A program made the translations under genes and the position numbers. DNA of 28,894 nucleotides from a virus, in IMG/VR virus record IMGVR_UViG_3300027747_004163, positions 1 to 28,894 of that record; one strand, written 5' to 3'. This document shows positions 13,692-21,300 of the stretch, piece after piece. Below the pieces are notes generated by a model. It made no database searches, was not told where the DNA came from, and was given only the letters and a program-made list of their open reading frames with translations. Position 1 is the stretch's first letter; each line of letters starts with the position of its first letter.

Positions 13692-14623
13692 TTCATCTCC
13701 TTAACTGTTTCCTCAATTCGACCCACAATCGCATCTATCTCTTCTTCTATCAAGCCATCTGTCAATTCTATCTTTGTAGACAGAACAGACTTCTTCCTGA
13801 CAATCGGTTGAGGTATATAAGATTCTGCAGTAAGATTGAATTGAAATTTCACAACCCTAACTGCTTGATCACCTGGTTCTATCTCAAGATTATTAGCAAT
13901 TGAATCTAATTTTACTTGAGTTTCCCAGGTCACACCTCTAACCTTTATATATGCAACAGGACTAAATTTTAAAATAATTTGCTCTAATATTTGATTCATA
14001 TCCTCAATATACATAGTCCAAGCATATAAACTATAAGAAATATCTATCGGTATACCCCTGGATGTTCCAAATATTGTATCTCTTTGATATTTCTCACTAT
14101 ACGCATCAGGCTTTCCATCTGCTCTTCTCGGGTAATTAATAGCCTTGTGATATATGTATCTTGATTGATTAAATTGATAATCTTGGCTATGTATAGCCAT
14201 TATTGGAAGTCTAATTCTATCAACAACTAAAGAATTATCTTTTCTTACATTATCTTGAAGTATTGCTGCTACTGCTTTTTCTTGTGTTCCCCAAATAACA
14301 GGAACTGGGTGTGCTTTTCCATCTTCATCCAATACAACAATGTCTTTAAATAAATCCAGCACCGCTTCATCGGCTCCTCTTAAAGATTTGGTATATCTAT
14401 AAATTGTATTGTAATTAGTTCCATCGTTTATGATTTTGCCACTTTGTATGGGATCAGAAAGATCACTTTTTCCGTTTCCTGTTTTTTCATTTATTGAAGA
14501 TTCTTTTAAAAAATCTAAATTGTCTGGATCGCTTGAACAAGTGTCCGGTGTTGTTTTATTTTCTTGAAAATTAAATCCTTTTGGGTTACAATCAACAAAG
14601 CTTTTTTCTGGGTGATTTTGCAT
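13685..14623 (-). CDS. 15: Tail sheath stabilizer/terminator, gp15-like
   Basis: gp15 caps the sheath and tube and joins the tail to the neck. The 312-aa protein parallels T4 gp15 (272 aa) in order: VPVIWGTQEKAVAAI (T4 VPITYASKEHFM), VDRIRLPIMAIHSQDYQFNQSR (T4 LPRINLHLVDFSYNAPFK), IDISYSLYAWTMYIEDMNQILEQIILKFSPVAYIK (T4 IYELSIFTRYEDDMFQIVEQILPYFQPH), and RVVKFQFNLTAESYIPQPI (T4 RRIEWSLTFEVNGWMYPPV). About 65 N-terminal residues are a polar extension. The ATG lacks a Shine-Dalgarno and follows TATATATTATT directly; the divergent neighbour begins only 10 bases away. The order 15-18-19 matches T4 without the terminase genes. Confidence 0.85.
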   Translation of the reverse strand: MQNHPEKSFVDCNPKGFNFQENKTTPDTCSSDPDNLDFLKESSINEKTGNGKSDLSDPIQSGKIINDGTNYNTIYRYTKSLRGADEAVLDLFKDIVVLDEDGKAHPVPVIWGTQEKAVAAILQDNVRKDNSLVVDRIRLPIMAIHSQDYQFNQSRYIYHKAINYPRRADGKPDAYSEKYQRDTIFGTSRGIPIDISYSLYAWTMYIEDMNQILEQIILKFSPVAYIKVRGVTWETQVKLDSIANNLEIEPGDQAVRVVKFQFNLTAESYIPQPIVRKKSVLSTKIELTDGLIEEEIDAIVGRIEETVKEMKC

Positions 14624-14633
14624 AATAATATAT
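14624..14633. promoter_or_regulatory. Ten-base AT spacer between divergent starts
   Basis: The two ATG codons (14623 minus, 14634 plus) are separated only by AATAATATAT. Neither gene has a Shine-Dalgarno, and each would have its promoter inside the other's 5' coding region or in this spacer. The TAATATAT element fits the start-adjacent motif seen elsewhere. Confidence 0.35.
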
Positions 14634-15452
14634 ATGAGTAATCTTAAATTAAAGTGGAGAAGTTTTTTTAATGCAAAAGAATTTCCTCCTACTCAAATAA
14701 AACTTCAAATACCTGGTTGGGCAGGCGACGATAAAACCCATGGAAATGGGTCTAAACCTCAGCCTTGGCATTGCCCACCTTTCGTAGAAGCGAGCACATA
14801 CGGAATAGAATTGATTTATCCATTTGAAACAGAATGCACAGTTAAAAACATAGATGGAAAAACAGTATTCGAAGGCGATTTCTCTGAAGAAGAAAAGAAG
14901 CATAATCACCCAATGCCTCCTTTTATGAACTTTGCCCCAGGACATTTTGGGTTTACATCAAGTTTTGATTTTGAACCACCTTCCGATCACATAATAAGAA
15001 TAGAGCCCCACCCCAAATATTACACAGATTCATCGTGGACAACACCTTTGCCTGTAGCTGGACACATACAGGGAGAATGGTGGTCTAAGATATTTTTTGT
15101 TGTTTTTAAACAGCCTCCTTTAAATTGCAGTTATATATTTAGAAAGGGAGAGCCTTACGCTCAGATATTAATCTTACCAAGAAGAGTGAGCTATGAAATA
15201 TCAGAAATGACAGAACAAGAAAAAGAAAAAAGAATTTTTTTAGAAGCAAATGTTTCAAAATATAGCGAAGAATTTTGTAAAAAATGGAAAGATCACGAAG
15301 GTAATACTTTTGATAATAAATATAAAGTATTGAGCACATCTTTTTCTAAAGATGGAATGACTGGTATAAATAAATTAATTAAACAATCTGCAGATAAGTA
15401 CTTTAAAAAGAAACACCCAAGAGTAAAACTCTTTAGACGAAAAAGAAAATGA
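14634..15452 (+). CDS. Conserved hypothetical protein (DUF6065-like)
   Basis: A 272-aa protein that resembles, from memory, the uncharacterised DUF6065 family: an early IPGWAGDD and PQPWHCPPFVEASTYGIELIYPFETEC, a middle block of Phe-rich strands (PGHFGFTSSFDFEPPSDHIIRIEPHPKYY), then PVAGHIQGEWWSKIFFVVFKQPP and GEPYAQILILPRR. His, Trp and Glu in these motifs could form an active site, but no enzyme activity is known to me. The C-terminal 60 residues are charged and helical, ending KKKHPRVKLFRRKRK. It is a plus-strand gene inserted among minus-strand neck and tail genes. Its stop overlaps the next small ORF (ATGA). Confidence 0.65.
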   Translation: MSNLKLKWRSFFNAKEFPPTQIKLQIPGWAGDDKTHGNGSKPQPWHCPPFVEASTYGIELIYPFETECTVKNIDGKTVFEGDFSEEEKKHNHPMPPFMNFAPGHFGFTSSFDFEPPSDHIIRIEPHPKYYTDSSWTTPLPVAGHIQGEWWSKIFFVVFKQPPLNCSYIFRKGEPYAQILILPRRVSYEISEMTEQEKEKRIFLEANVSKYSEEFCKKWKDHEGNTFDNKYKVLSTSFSKDGMTGINKLIKQSADKYFKKKHPRVKLFRRKRK

Positions 15453-15574
15453 AACTTATAAATAAACCTAAAAATCTTGTAAAGAGAGAACTATTTATTC
15501 CGTTTCCAACCACAGAATATAAGCAGCTTATAAAGCCTAGATTGCCTTTAAAATTATTAAAGAAATCTAAATGA
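15449..15574 (+). CDS. Small 41-aa basic ORF coupled to 14634-15452
   Basis: The ATG overlaps the upstream stop (ATGA), the usual sign of translational coupling in this genome. It encodes a 41-residue Lys/Leu/Pro-rich peptide (MKLINKPKNLVKRELFIPFP at the start, LPLKLLKKSK at the end). It ends 8 bases inside the convergent gp14-like gene. The overlap arrangement and even codon flow support a real gene, but it is short and of no known family. Confidence 0.45.
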   Translation: MKLINKPKNLVKRELFIPFPTTEYKQLIKPRLPLKLLKKSK

Positions 15575-16100
15575 TTTTAAAGTCTTGTTTTGGAGTAGGA
15601 ATTTTACCTTCACCAGAAGTAACACTCTCTTGAAACTTCTGAGAAATTAGTTGTATGTGTAACACACCCCACTGTTTAAATTCGGCTAAATTTCTTTGTA
15701 TGATCACCCAGTTTTCTTGAAGATGTGGTGTATACAATCTTGATCCAATTTTAGGCGGATGTCCAATAGCCTTCAATACAGATCTATAATTAAGTTCAAA
15801 TATTTGTTCGTCAGGTGCGTCTATACCAAATTGATTCACATAGTTCTGGCTTGCAGCCGGTTCATAATAACCCCAGAGTTGAACTGGGGTTGGCGAAAAT
15901 ATTTTTCCTCTATCCTCAAGGTAAATAGGATCTACTGTTGATGATTGTATGAAAACTTCATAATAGAATATTGGAATTCCGCCTCGTTTTATAGCTTCTT
16001 CATCCCAGCTATCATAAAGAGTAAATTGTGGATCCTGAGGATCAAATTGTTGGTAACTTCCTGTTACACAATATGGAGTTCCGTCTTGTTTTCTAATCAT
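15567..16100 (-). CDS. 14: Neck protein, gp14-like (probable)
   Basis: A 177-aa protein from the ATG at 16100; a TTG further upstream (16133) would add 11 residues but is a poorer start. It parallels T4 gp14 neck protein as I recall it: GIPIFYYEVFIQSSTVDPIYLED (T4 [21 protein letters not shown]), VQLWGYYEPAASQNYVNQFGIDAPDEQIFELN (T4 SFFSNFGMQVQDEVTLSIN), then a P-x-x-G-x-x-(I/L)-Y segment and ENWVIIQ (T4 LFEINWV). It is shorter than T4 gp14 (256 aa), lacking the C-terminal part. Position next to gp15, with gp13 also in the window, supports a neck role. No Shine-Dalgarno; a TATATAATTAT stretch touches the ATG. Confidence 0.7.
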   Translation of the reverse strand: MIRKQDGTPYCVTGSYQQFDPQDPQFTLYDSWDEEAIKRGGIPIFYYEVFIQSSTVDPIYLEDRGKIFSPTPVQLWGYYEPAASQNYVNQFGIDAPDEQIFELNYRSVLKAIGHPPKIGSRLYTPHLQENWVIIQRNLAEFKQWGVLHIQLISQKFQESVTSGEGKIPTPKQDFKII

Positions 16101-16112
16101 ATAATTATATAT
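16101..16112 (-). promoter_or_regulatory. TATATAATTAT element adjacent to start of gp14-like gene
   Basis: Read on the minus strand, ATATATAATTAT runs straight into the ATG at 16100, without a Shine-Dalgarno. It is another example of the start-adjacent AT motif and a possible leaderless late promoter. Confidence 0.3.
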
Positions 16113-16129
16113 GGTTATAAAACATATTT

Positions 16130-16534
16130 TCAAGAAACGCCTATATTCAAACTCACAGCTATTGAACCGCCACCGCCTGGAAGTATGAAAGGACTTGTAA
16201 ATCTTTCAACCCAAAGCAATGTGTCAGTTCCATTTATATTAGTTGTCACATAATATCCATACACTGTTATATTGTTGTTAAAAGTAAATATCCATTCTGG
16301 ATATGATGCTGTTGTGATATTACTTGATGTGCTAATAGCCCAGCTAGCTCCGTCCAGAGTTTTGGAAGAATAATTAGCTGTAGAAGCCTGGATTAGATCT
16401 GAAATAATAGTGGTTTTACTTGGATTATAATCATTTACAAAAAGCCTTAAAGTTTGCGCACTATTGGCAGTTTTTGTGCCAAAAATAAATTTTAAAATTG
16501 TCTGATCAGATGTGTTTGGAATTATTAGGCTCAT
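16130..16534 (-). CDS. Predicted virion decoration/structural protein
   Basis: A 134-aa, Ser/Thr/Ile-rich beta protein. The order is a strand with LKFIFGTKTANSAQTLRLFVNDYNP, the YSSKTLDGASWAIS segment, YPEWIFTFNNNITVYGYYVTT, then TLLWVERFTSPFILPGGGGSIAVSLNIGV. I recognise this layout (L-R-L-F-x-N, L-x-G-A-S-W, V-Y-G-Y-x-V, L-W-x-E-R-F-x-x-P) from small uncharacterised virion proteins of many environmental phages, possibly capsid or fibre decorations; that is recollection, not a search. Located just upstream of the gp14-like gene on the same strand. Confidence 0.6.
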   Translation of the reverse strand: MSLIIPNTSDQTILKFIFGTKTANSAQTLRLFVNDYNPSKTTIISDLIQASTANYSSKTLDGASWAISTSSNITTASYPEWIFTFNNNITVYGYYVTTNINGTDTLLWVERFTSPFILPGGGGSIAVSLNIGVS

Positions 16535-16562
16535 TTGTTTGTTCGATTAGATGAATAATTAC

Positions 16563-16572
16563 TAATATATAG
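16563..16572. promoter_or_regulatory. TAATATATAG element between divergent genes
   Basis: TAATATATAG ends 5 bases before the ATG of 16578-17135, which has no Shine-Dalgarno. Read on the other strand (CTATATATTA) it lies 28 bases before the ATG at 16534. The spacing to 16578 would place a late-type start site at or next to the ATG. Confidence 0.4.
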
Positions 16573-16577
16573 ATATC

Positions 16578-17135
16578 ATGGCGATAAAAAATAAAGACGG
16601 AACTGTCTTCAAAATTTCTGGCCCCAATCCTTTGATGGAAGATCAGACTTTGTGGAAAGGTTTTACAAAGCATAATTTCGAATGGACAGAGGAAATAGAC
16701 AAACAAAACAAAGCTAAAAGCTTTGAAATAAAGCAGAACAAAGAAGATGTAGTATTTGAAAAGAAAATAGCAGTAGAAGAACCTAAAATAGTAGAAGAAA
16801 AAAAAGAAGAAGTTAAACAACAAAATAAGACTTCAGACCATAAAACAATTCAATGTTTCTGTCTCCCGGCAAAAATTATAGAGAAAAAAGATAGTTTGTA
16901 TGATGAAGTTTATCAGAGAACAGAGTATCTTGATAAATTTATATTTGAAACAGTAATAATAGAAAAAGCTGATATTTATCTTAAATTTTGGACTATGGAA
17001 AAAATTACCAATAATTCAATTTTATATCCAAAAAATAAAGATAAAAGATGGTGGAAAGTTTCTGATCAGACAGATGCCCCTATGGGTTTCATATACACAG
17101 CTATAATTTCAGACTATACACCTTCTTTTGAATGA
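16578..17135 (+). CDS. Hypothetical phage protein with charged linker
   Basis: A 185-aa protein. The start MAIKNKDGTVFKISGPNPLM is followed by a 35-residue Lys/Glu linker (about 55-90, KKIAVEEPKIVEEKKEEV) and a C-terminal domain with CFCLPAKII, aromatic strands (YLKFWTMEKI) and RWWKVSD. The bipartite layout suggests an adapter, with an N-terminal peptide and a folded C-terminal domain. It lies in a structural region and has a start-adjacent AT element; a virion role is inferred. Its end overlaps the convergent 17114-17380 gene by 22 bases. Confidence 0.65.
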   Translation: MAIKNKDGTVFKISGPNPLMEDQTLWKGFTKHNFEWTEEIDKQNKAKSFEIKQNKEDVVFEKKIAVEEPKIVEEKKEEVKQQNKTSDHKTIQCFCLPAKIIEKKDSLYDEVYQRTEYLDKFIFETVIIEKADIYLKFWTMEKITNNSILYPKNKDKRWWKVSDQTDAPMGFIYTAIISDYTPSFE

Positions 17136-17380
17136 TCTGATATTACTTTTACACTATATCCCAATTGTTCAAACTTTTTTCTGTGGTCATCAACACATTT
17201 TAGATAAGCAGTTTCGTAAACATCAGCGATTAATTTATTGAAATCTGTTACATCTTGTTCTGTGGCTAAATGATATAAGATTCTATCTATTATGTTTTCG
17301 TTTCTACTAAATCTTTCTTTTAAAACTTCAAATATATATTTTTTAATATAATGATTTCTTTGATTTTGTAAAAAGTCCAT
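17114..17380 (-). CDS. Small helical protein following the 1293-aa gene
   Basis: An 88-aa, predicted all-helical protein (YIKKYIFEVLKERFSRNENIIDRILYHLATEQDVTDFNKLIADVYETAYLKCVDDHRKKFEQLGY). Its ATG overlaps the stop of the 1293-aa gene (TAATG), so the two are probably translated together, and it may be a partner or chaperone of that protein. No family is recognised. Confidence 0.65.
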   Translation of the reverse strand: MDFLQNQRNHYIKKYIFEVLKERFSRNENIIDRILYHLATEQDVTDFNKLIADVYETAYLKCVDDHRKKFEQLGYSVKVISDHSKEGV

Positions 17381-20300
17381 TATTTAATTTCTGGATTAAT
17401 TGCTTTTGCTTGCTTTATAAACTCTGATTTAATAGTAGTTAAAGCTGTGGGGATTTGAGAAGCTATTGCATTTTTGCTATTACGAATAGTAGATGAGATT
17501 TCCGACATACCATCTGGTGGTGCGATTTTTAATAATTTTGCAAATTGATTAAAATTATCTGAAATTCTCTTTAAAAATACTTCTGCCGGGTATTTTAAAC
17601 GTCCACCAGAGGTAGACCATCCGCCTATGTGTTTTAAAATAACCTGAATTAATTTTTCTTTCTTAAGATTGTCATTAGAAGCAGGATTTACTAAGGTTTT
17701 GGCTAAACCAATTACAGCCTTATGCCAATTTGTAATAATTGGCTCATCTTTTTTGGTTGTCCAGAAAAAAGTTTTTCCTCTATAACTTTCATCCTCAATT
17801 ATTCCCTCTATCTCCTTCACCAAAGACAGGATGTCCTTATATCCGGATTCTATCTGAGAGTCTACCGGCATTTCTTGTTTTGGAACAATTATTTTCTTGG
17901 TTGCCTTTTTATCAAGCTCTTCTTTCTCATCTTCATAAATATCCTCTATATATTTGGTTATATCTATATCGCACACACGAATGTACGATAGCAAATCCTC
18001 TCCATACCCACCGATCTTATCCATAGTTGTCTTGTAATGTTGAGTGTATTGAGGAAAAGTAGTATCCCAGAAAGATAATAGATTTTTTTTCTCCACATCT
18101 AAAATTTCAATAATTTTCTTGTGGCTAGAAACATCTATTTTATCTGAACTTTCTGATAAAAACCTGAGTATAGTAGAATTTCTATAAAGCGTGTTTATTA
18201 AATCATCTTTATTTTTTCTAAATACATATGGCTGTTTCACATCGGAGTCGGGCATTTGTACTGTAGGCGACCATGTTTTACCTGTATTGCTGGTGAATAC
18301 AATTTGATTGTTTGTATCAAAGAAAATTGACACAACTTGTGCTCTTTTCTGTTTATCAAAAGATTTATCATAAGCAAGAGGTTCGATGTTATTAACATTT
18401 GCCTGAGGCTCATTCGAGCTCTTAGGATTTCTCACAATCATGCTTTCTGTACTCGTTCTTGATTTTCTTGCCTTGCTACCAGTAGCTTCATTGGCTTTAG
18501 AGATAAATTTATCAGCCTCACTGCCAGCCCTAGTCCTTCTTCCCATGGTAGTATAAAGATCTTTATCTTTAGCATTAAGATAAAAAACATCTACTATTTC
18601 ATCATGGATTTTTTGAAAGTCTTTTACTGCTTGCCTTATATCAATTCGGTTGGCATCTACTCCACCATATTTTTTCTTAAAAAATACATCTGTCATTCCC
18701 ATAACAATATCGTTCCAGCCGGAGAGATTACCATACCCGCTTTCTACTGGTTTGATGTCATAATAGTGTTTGTTGGCACCGAATTCTTTATCAAACTTGG
18801 CTGTTAACTTGCCTCCTATTCGTGCACCACTTGTATCTCTTTGTATATCATCTTCAGCTTCTTTTATTATTTTAAAGGATTCACCTAGTTCTATATATCT
18901 GCTACCGCTGCGCGGAACATCATCCGGACCAGTATCCAAAAGATCATATTCTCGATATTTCATGGGCGATACATCTTGTGGAATTAATTCTGGATTTCTT
19001 TTGAAATAATCCCATGTTTCTTTGCCAATAATCAATCCTTGCGATCCCATCACAGGAGTTCCTATCTGAAATATTTTTGCCAACCCTATTCTTGCTTCTT
19101 TGCTGTGAGGCGATCCAGGAACCTGGCTAGAAACTTCTGGTCTAAATCCTGTCACTCTAGTTCCTGGTAGACCATGAGAATATCTTGGAACTTTATAAAA
19201 GTTATTTAATGTTGTTTCTTTTCCATCTTTTCCAAGAATTACTCCACTTCTAGATGTTGTCATTAAACTTTCTTCTGAATCTTCTCCCACAAGTATCATT
19301 AGTTTTTCGATGCTAGCCCTAGTCTTATCTTTAAGATTATCTAAATTCAATAATTTTTTTAAATCATCAATAGAATCTAAATCTATTGAATCAGTACTTA
19401 TTTTTAATTTTTTAAGAGCAGAAGTTATTATATTTTTTAATTTGGAAGCCTCTACAGAATTTGTGTCTACAGAAGATCTAATAAAAGATGGTGTATTCAA
19501 TAATGGAACATATCTGGAATTTTCACCTTCTCCAATCTTTACATGAGGAAGTACTATTTTAGGAGCATCTTGCACTGTTTTTCCATCTTTGTCTGTTCTT
19601 GTTACTCCTATTTTTATTTTTTCATCTTTAATTTTATATGGTATTCTGCCTGTCTTTTGAAAAGTTTCCCAATCTTCAGGTCCTAGTATTTTTTCTAATC
19701 GCTCTCTATCCTCGGGATTTATTTTCTCCAGTTCTTTTTTCCTTATTTCTTCATCTTTAACAGGATCTCCCGTTATTACCAAAGAAAGTACTTTCGGACC
19801 ATGAACAGCTTGTTGTCTAATTATTTCTTTTGTTCTTTCGTTCGAGAAATATTCGGCAAATATCTTTTTTAATTTAGTATTATTGACTACGTTCCAGCCT
19901 GCTTCCCCATCTTTCAAAGGCACTCCTGGCTGTGTCATCCAATTAATAGTACGCATGGTTATCTTACCATTTGTTTTCCAATTTTCTACTTGATCATAGT
20001 TGTCGTGAAATATTTTTTTGAAACTAGCTTCGTCTACCGTAGATAAATCCTCTTCTTTTGCGTTTGGATTTTTAAGAATGTGTCTTATAAGCCATAATCC
20101 ACTTTCCATTTCTTCTTTTTCTTTTAATGGAAACGGGCTATTCTCCAGAAGATCTGCAACTTTTGGATCATTCCAAGACGACAGTTTTTTGTTATTGTTT
20201 ATAAATCTTGTTATAAAATTAAATATATTTCTTTGTATTGTGTTTTGAGCTTCTGTGTCATCAATATCTTGTAATTGTTTTATTCCACTTTTAACTATTC

Positions 20301-21261
20301 TGTAAGTTATATCTCTATCGTGTGAAGGGTCATCGGAAGGTAGACTTCCATAATGTCTATGATAATTCAATGAATAAAGATTGCTGAGAGCCTCTCCCGC
20401 ACCGCTAGATTTAGAAAAGTTAAAACCCCCTTCGGTACCGCCACGCCCATCTGTGCCAGAGCCGGCCCTATATATAATGTCTTTTCCTCCCTTGGTTTTA
20501 ACTTTTCTTGCGTTGGATAAATCTATTCCATATTTTCCATGTGATTCAAACTCTATATCTTTTCCATATACCTGACTAATATGATCTAGTTTTGTTTTTA
20601 TTGTGTGCTCATCACCAGGAAGAGTTTCAAGTTTTTCTATGTATCTGTTGATATAAAACTTTATTCTTTTATTTCCAACGTAGTATTCTTCTTGATCTCC
20701 ACCTTTTACATATATTACTATGTGTTTAATTACCTCGTGAATTAAATCCCTTATTGTTCTAAAATTATCTTCATAACCTCTAGTAGAAGTATTCGTTAAA
20801 TCATAATTATCCATAACTTTATCAAGCCAAGCAGATAGCTCTTCCCTATTTTCTTCTGAAGAAGAAGACTCTCTTCCGTAATTATCATATTTTCCCGATA
20901 TGCTTAGTATGAGATTTTTTATATCTCTTATGTTGGAGCTGGTTATAGATATAACTCTTCTTTTGGAACGCACTCCACCCGCAGCAGTTTTTGATAAGCT
21001 AAATTTAGATTTAATCTCCGACAACATCTCTTTGGCAATTCTATTTCTTATGTTTTGTCTATCTTTTAATAGATTCCAAGTTTTTTGTATTCTTTGCTGT
21101 AGAGCTTCTTTCCAATAAGATTGATCTATTTGATAAAGATAGTCCAGGTCTTCTTCATCTAACAATGTTGGATTTTTAATATAAGTGCCTCTATTAGCCC
21201 TTGCTTCCAATAAGATTGTGTAATCAAAATTTTTGGTAAAGAATTCTTTAAAGTTGTACAT
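17380..21261 (-). CDS. 1293-aa protein of unknown function with capsid-targeting-like N-terminus
   Basis: The largest gene in the window. It starts MYNFKEFFTKNFDYTILLEARANRG (given here for its motif): F-K-E-F and then LLE-A, a good match to a targeting peptide with a (L/I)xE cleavage site. The body is hydrophilic and mainly helical, without membrane segments. Notable parts: Arg/Lys-rich N-terminal helices, a Gly-rich segment (RAGSGTDGRGGTEGGFN) with a following SSGAGEALSNLY helix, a Lys/Glu-rich helical region with DPVKDEEIRKKELEKINPEDRE, and a C-terminal helical domain (IGGWSTSGGRLKYPAEVFLKRIS). I find no ADP-ribosyltransferase, polymerase or lysozyme motif. By size and N-terminus it could be an internal, co-injected head protein comparable in role to T4 Alt. 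Shine-Dalgarno AGGAAG is present. Confidence 0.75.
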   Translation of the reverse strand: MYNFKEFFTKNFDYTILLEARANRGTYIKNPTLLDEEDLDYLYQIDQSYWKEALQQRIQKTWNLLKDRQNIRNRIAKEMLSEIKSKFSLSKTAAGGVRSKRRVISITSSNIRDIKNLILSISGKYDNYGRESSSSEENREELSAWLDKVMDNYDLTNTSTRGYEDNFRTIRDLIHEVIKHIVIYVKGGDQEEYYVGNKRIKFYINRYIEKLETLPGDEHTIKTKLDHISQVYGKDIEFESHGKYGIDLSNARKVKTKGGKDIIYRAGSGTDGRGGTEGGFNFSKSSGAGEALSNLYSLNYHRHYGSLPSDDPSHDRDITYRIVKSGIKQLQDIDDTEAQNTIQRNIFNFITRFINNNKKLSSWNDPKVADLLENSPFPLKEKEEMESGLWLIRHILKNPNAKEEDLSTVDEASFKKIFHDNYDQVENWKTNGKITMRTINWMTQPGVPLKDGEAGWNVVNNTKLKKIFAEYFSNERTKEIIRQQAVHGPKVLSLVITGDPVKDEEIRKKELEKINPEDRERLEKILGPEDWETFQKTGRIPYKIKDEKIKIGVTRTDKDGKTVQDAPKIVLPHVKIGEGENSRYVPLLNTPSFIRSSVDTNSVEASKLKNIITSALKKLKISTDSIDLDSIDDLKKLLNLDNLKDKTRASIEKLMILVGEDSEESLMTTSRSGVILGKDGKETTLNNFYKVPRYSHGLPGTRVTGFRPEVSSQVPGSPHSKEARIGLAKIFQIGTPVMGSQGLIIGKETWDYFKRNPELIPQDVSPMKYREYDLLDTGPDDVPRSGSRYIELGESFKIIKEAEDDIQRDTSGARIGGKLTAKFDKEFGANKHYYDIKPVESGYGNLSGWNDIVMGMTDVFFKKKYGGVDANRIDIRQAVKDFQKIHDEIVDVFYLNAKDKDLYTTMGRRTRAGSEADKFISKANEATGSKARKSRTSTESMIVRNPKSSNEPQANVNNIEPLAYDKSFDKQKRAQVVSIFFDTNNQIVFTSNTGKTWSPTVQMPDSDVKQPYVFRKNKDDLINTLYRNSTILRFLSESSDKIDVSSHKKIIEILDVEKKNLLSFWDTTFPQYTQHYKTTMDKIGGYGEDLLSYIRVCDIDITKYIEDIYEDEKEELDKKATKKIIVPKQEMPVDSQIESGYKDILSLVKEIEGIIEDESYRGKTFFWTTKKDEPIITNWHKAVIGLAKTLVNPASNDNLKKEKLIQVILKHIGGWSTSGGRLKYPAEVFLKRISDNFNQFAKLLKIAPPDGMSEISSTIRNSKNAIASQIPTALTTIKSEFIKQAKAINPEIK

Positions 21262-21286
21262 AGTTTTAATTTCTTCCTGGTTACTT

Positions 21287-21300
21287 TATATATATAATAT
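21287..21300. promoter_or_regulatory. TATATATATAATAT between divergent genes
   Basis: This AT run ends exactly at the ATG of the gp13-like gene (21301), which lacks a Shine-Dalgarno. On the minus strand the same run (ATATTATATATATA) lies about 25 bases before the ATG of the 1293-aa gene, which does have one. It is the likely shared promoter region of both. Confidence 0.4.

Noticed and set aside
15457-15464. Exact TATAAATA on the plus strand
   Set aside because: Lies inside the 41-aa ORF, and no plus-strand gene follows for several hundred bases; chance occurrence is likely.
16101-16133. TTG start at 16133 for the gp14-like gene
   Set aside because: It would give a hydrophobic 11-residue prefix and lacks a Shine-Dalgarno; the ATG at 16100 is more natural.
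17722-20575. Several plus-strand ORFs of 60-95 aa
   Set aside because: All are antisense to the 1293-aa gene, without starts or signals of their own.
17380-21261. Tape measure or Alt-type ADP-ribosyltransferase identity for the 1293-aa protein
   Set aside because: No long membrane segments or periodic helices as in tape measures, and no R-S-E-x-E-type ADP-ribosyltransferase motif seen.
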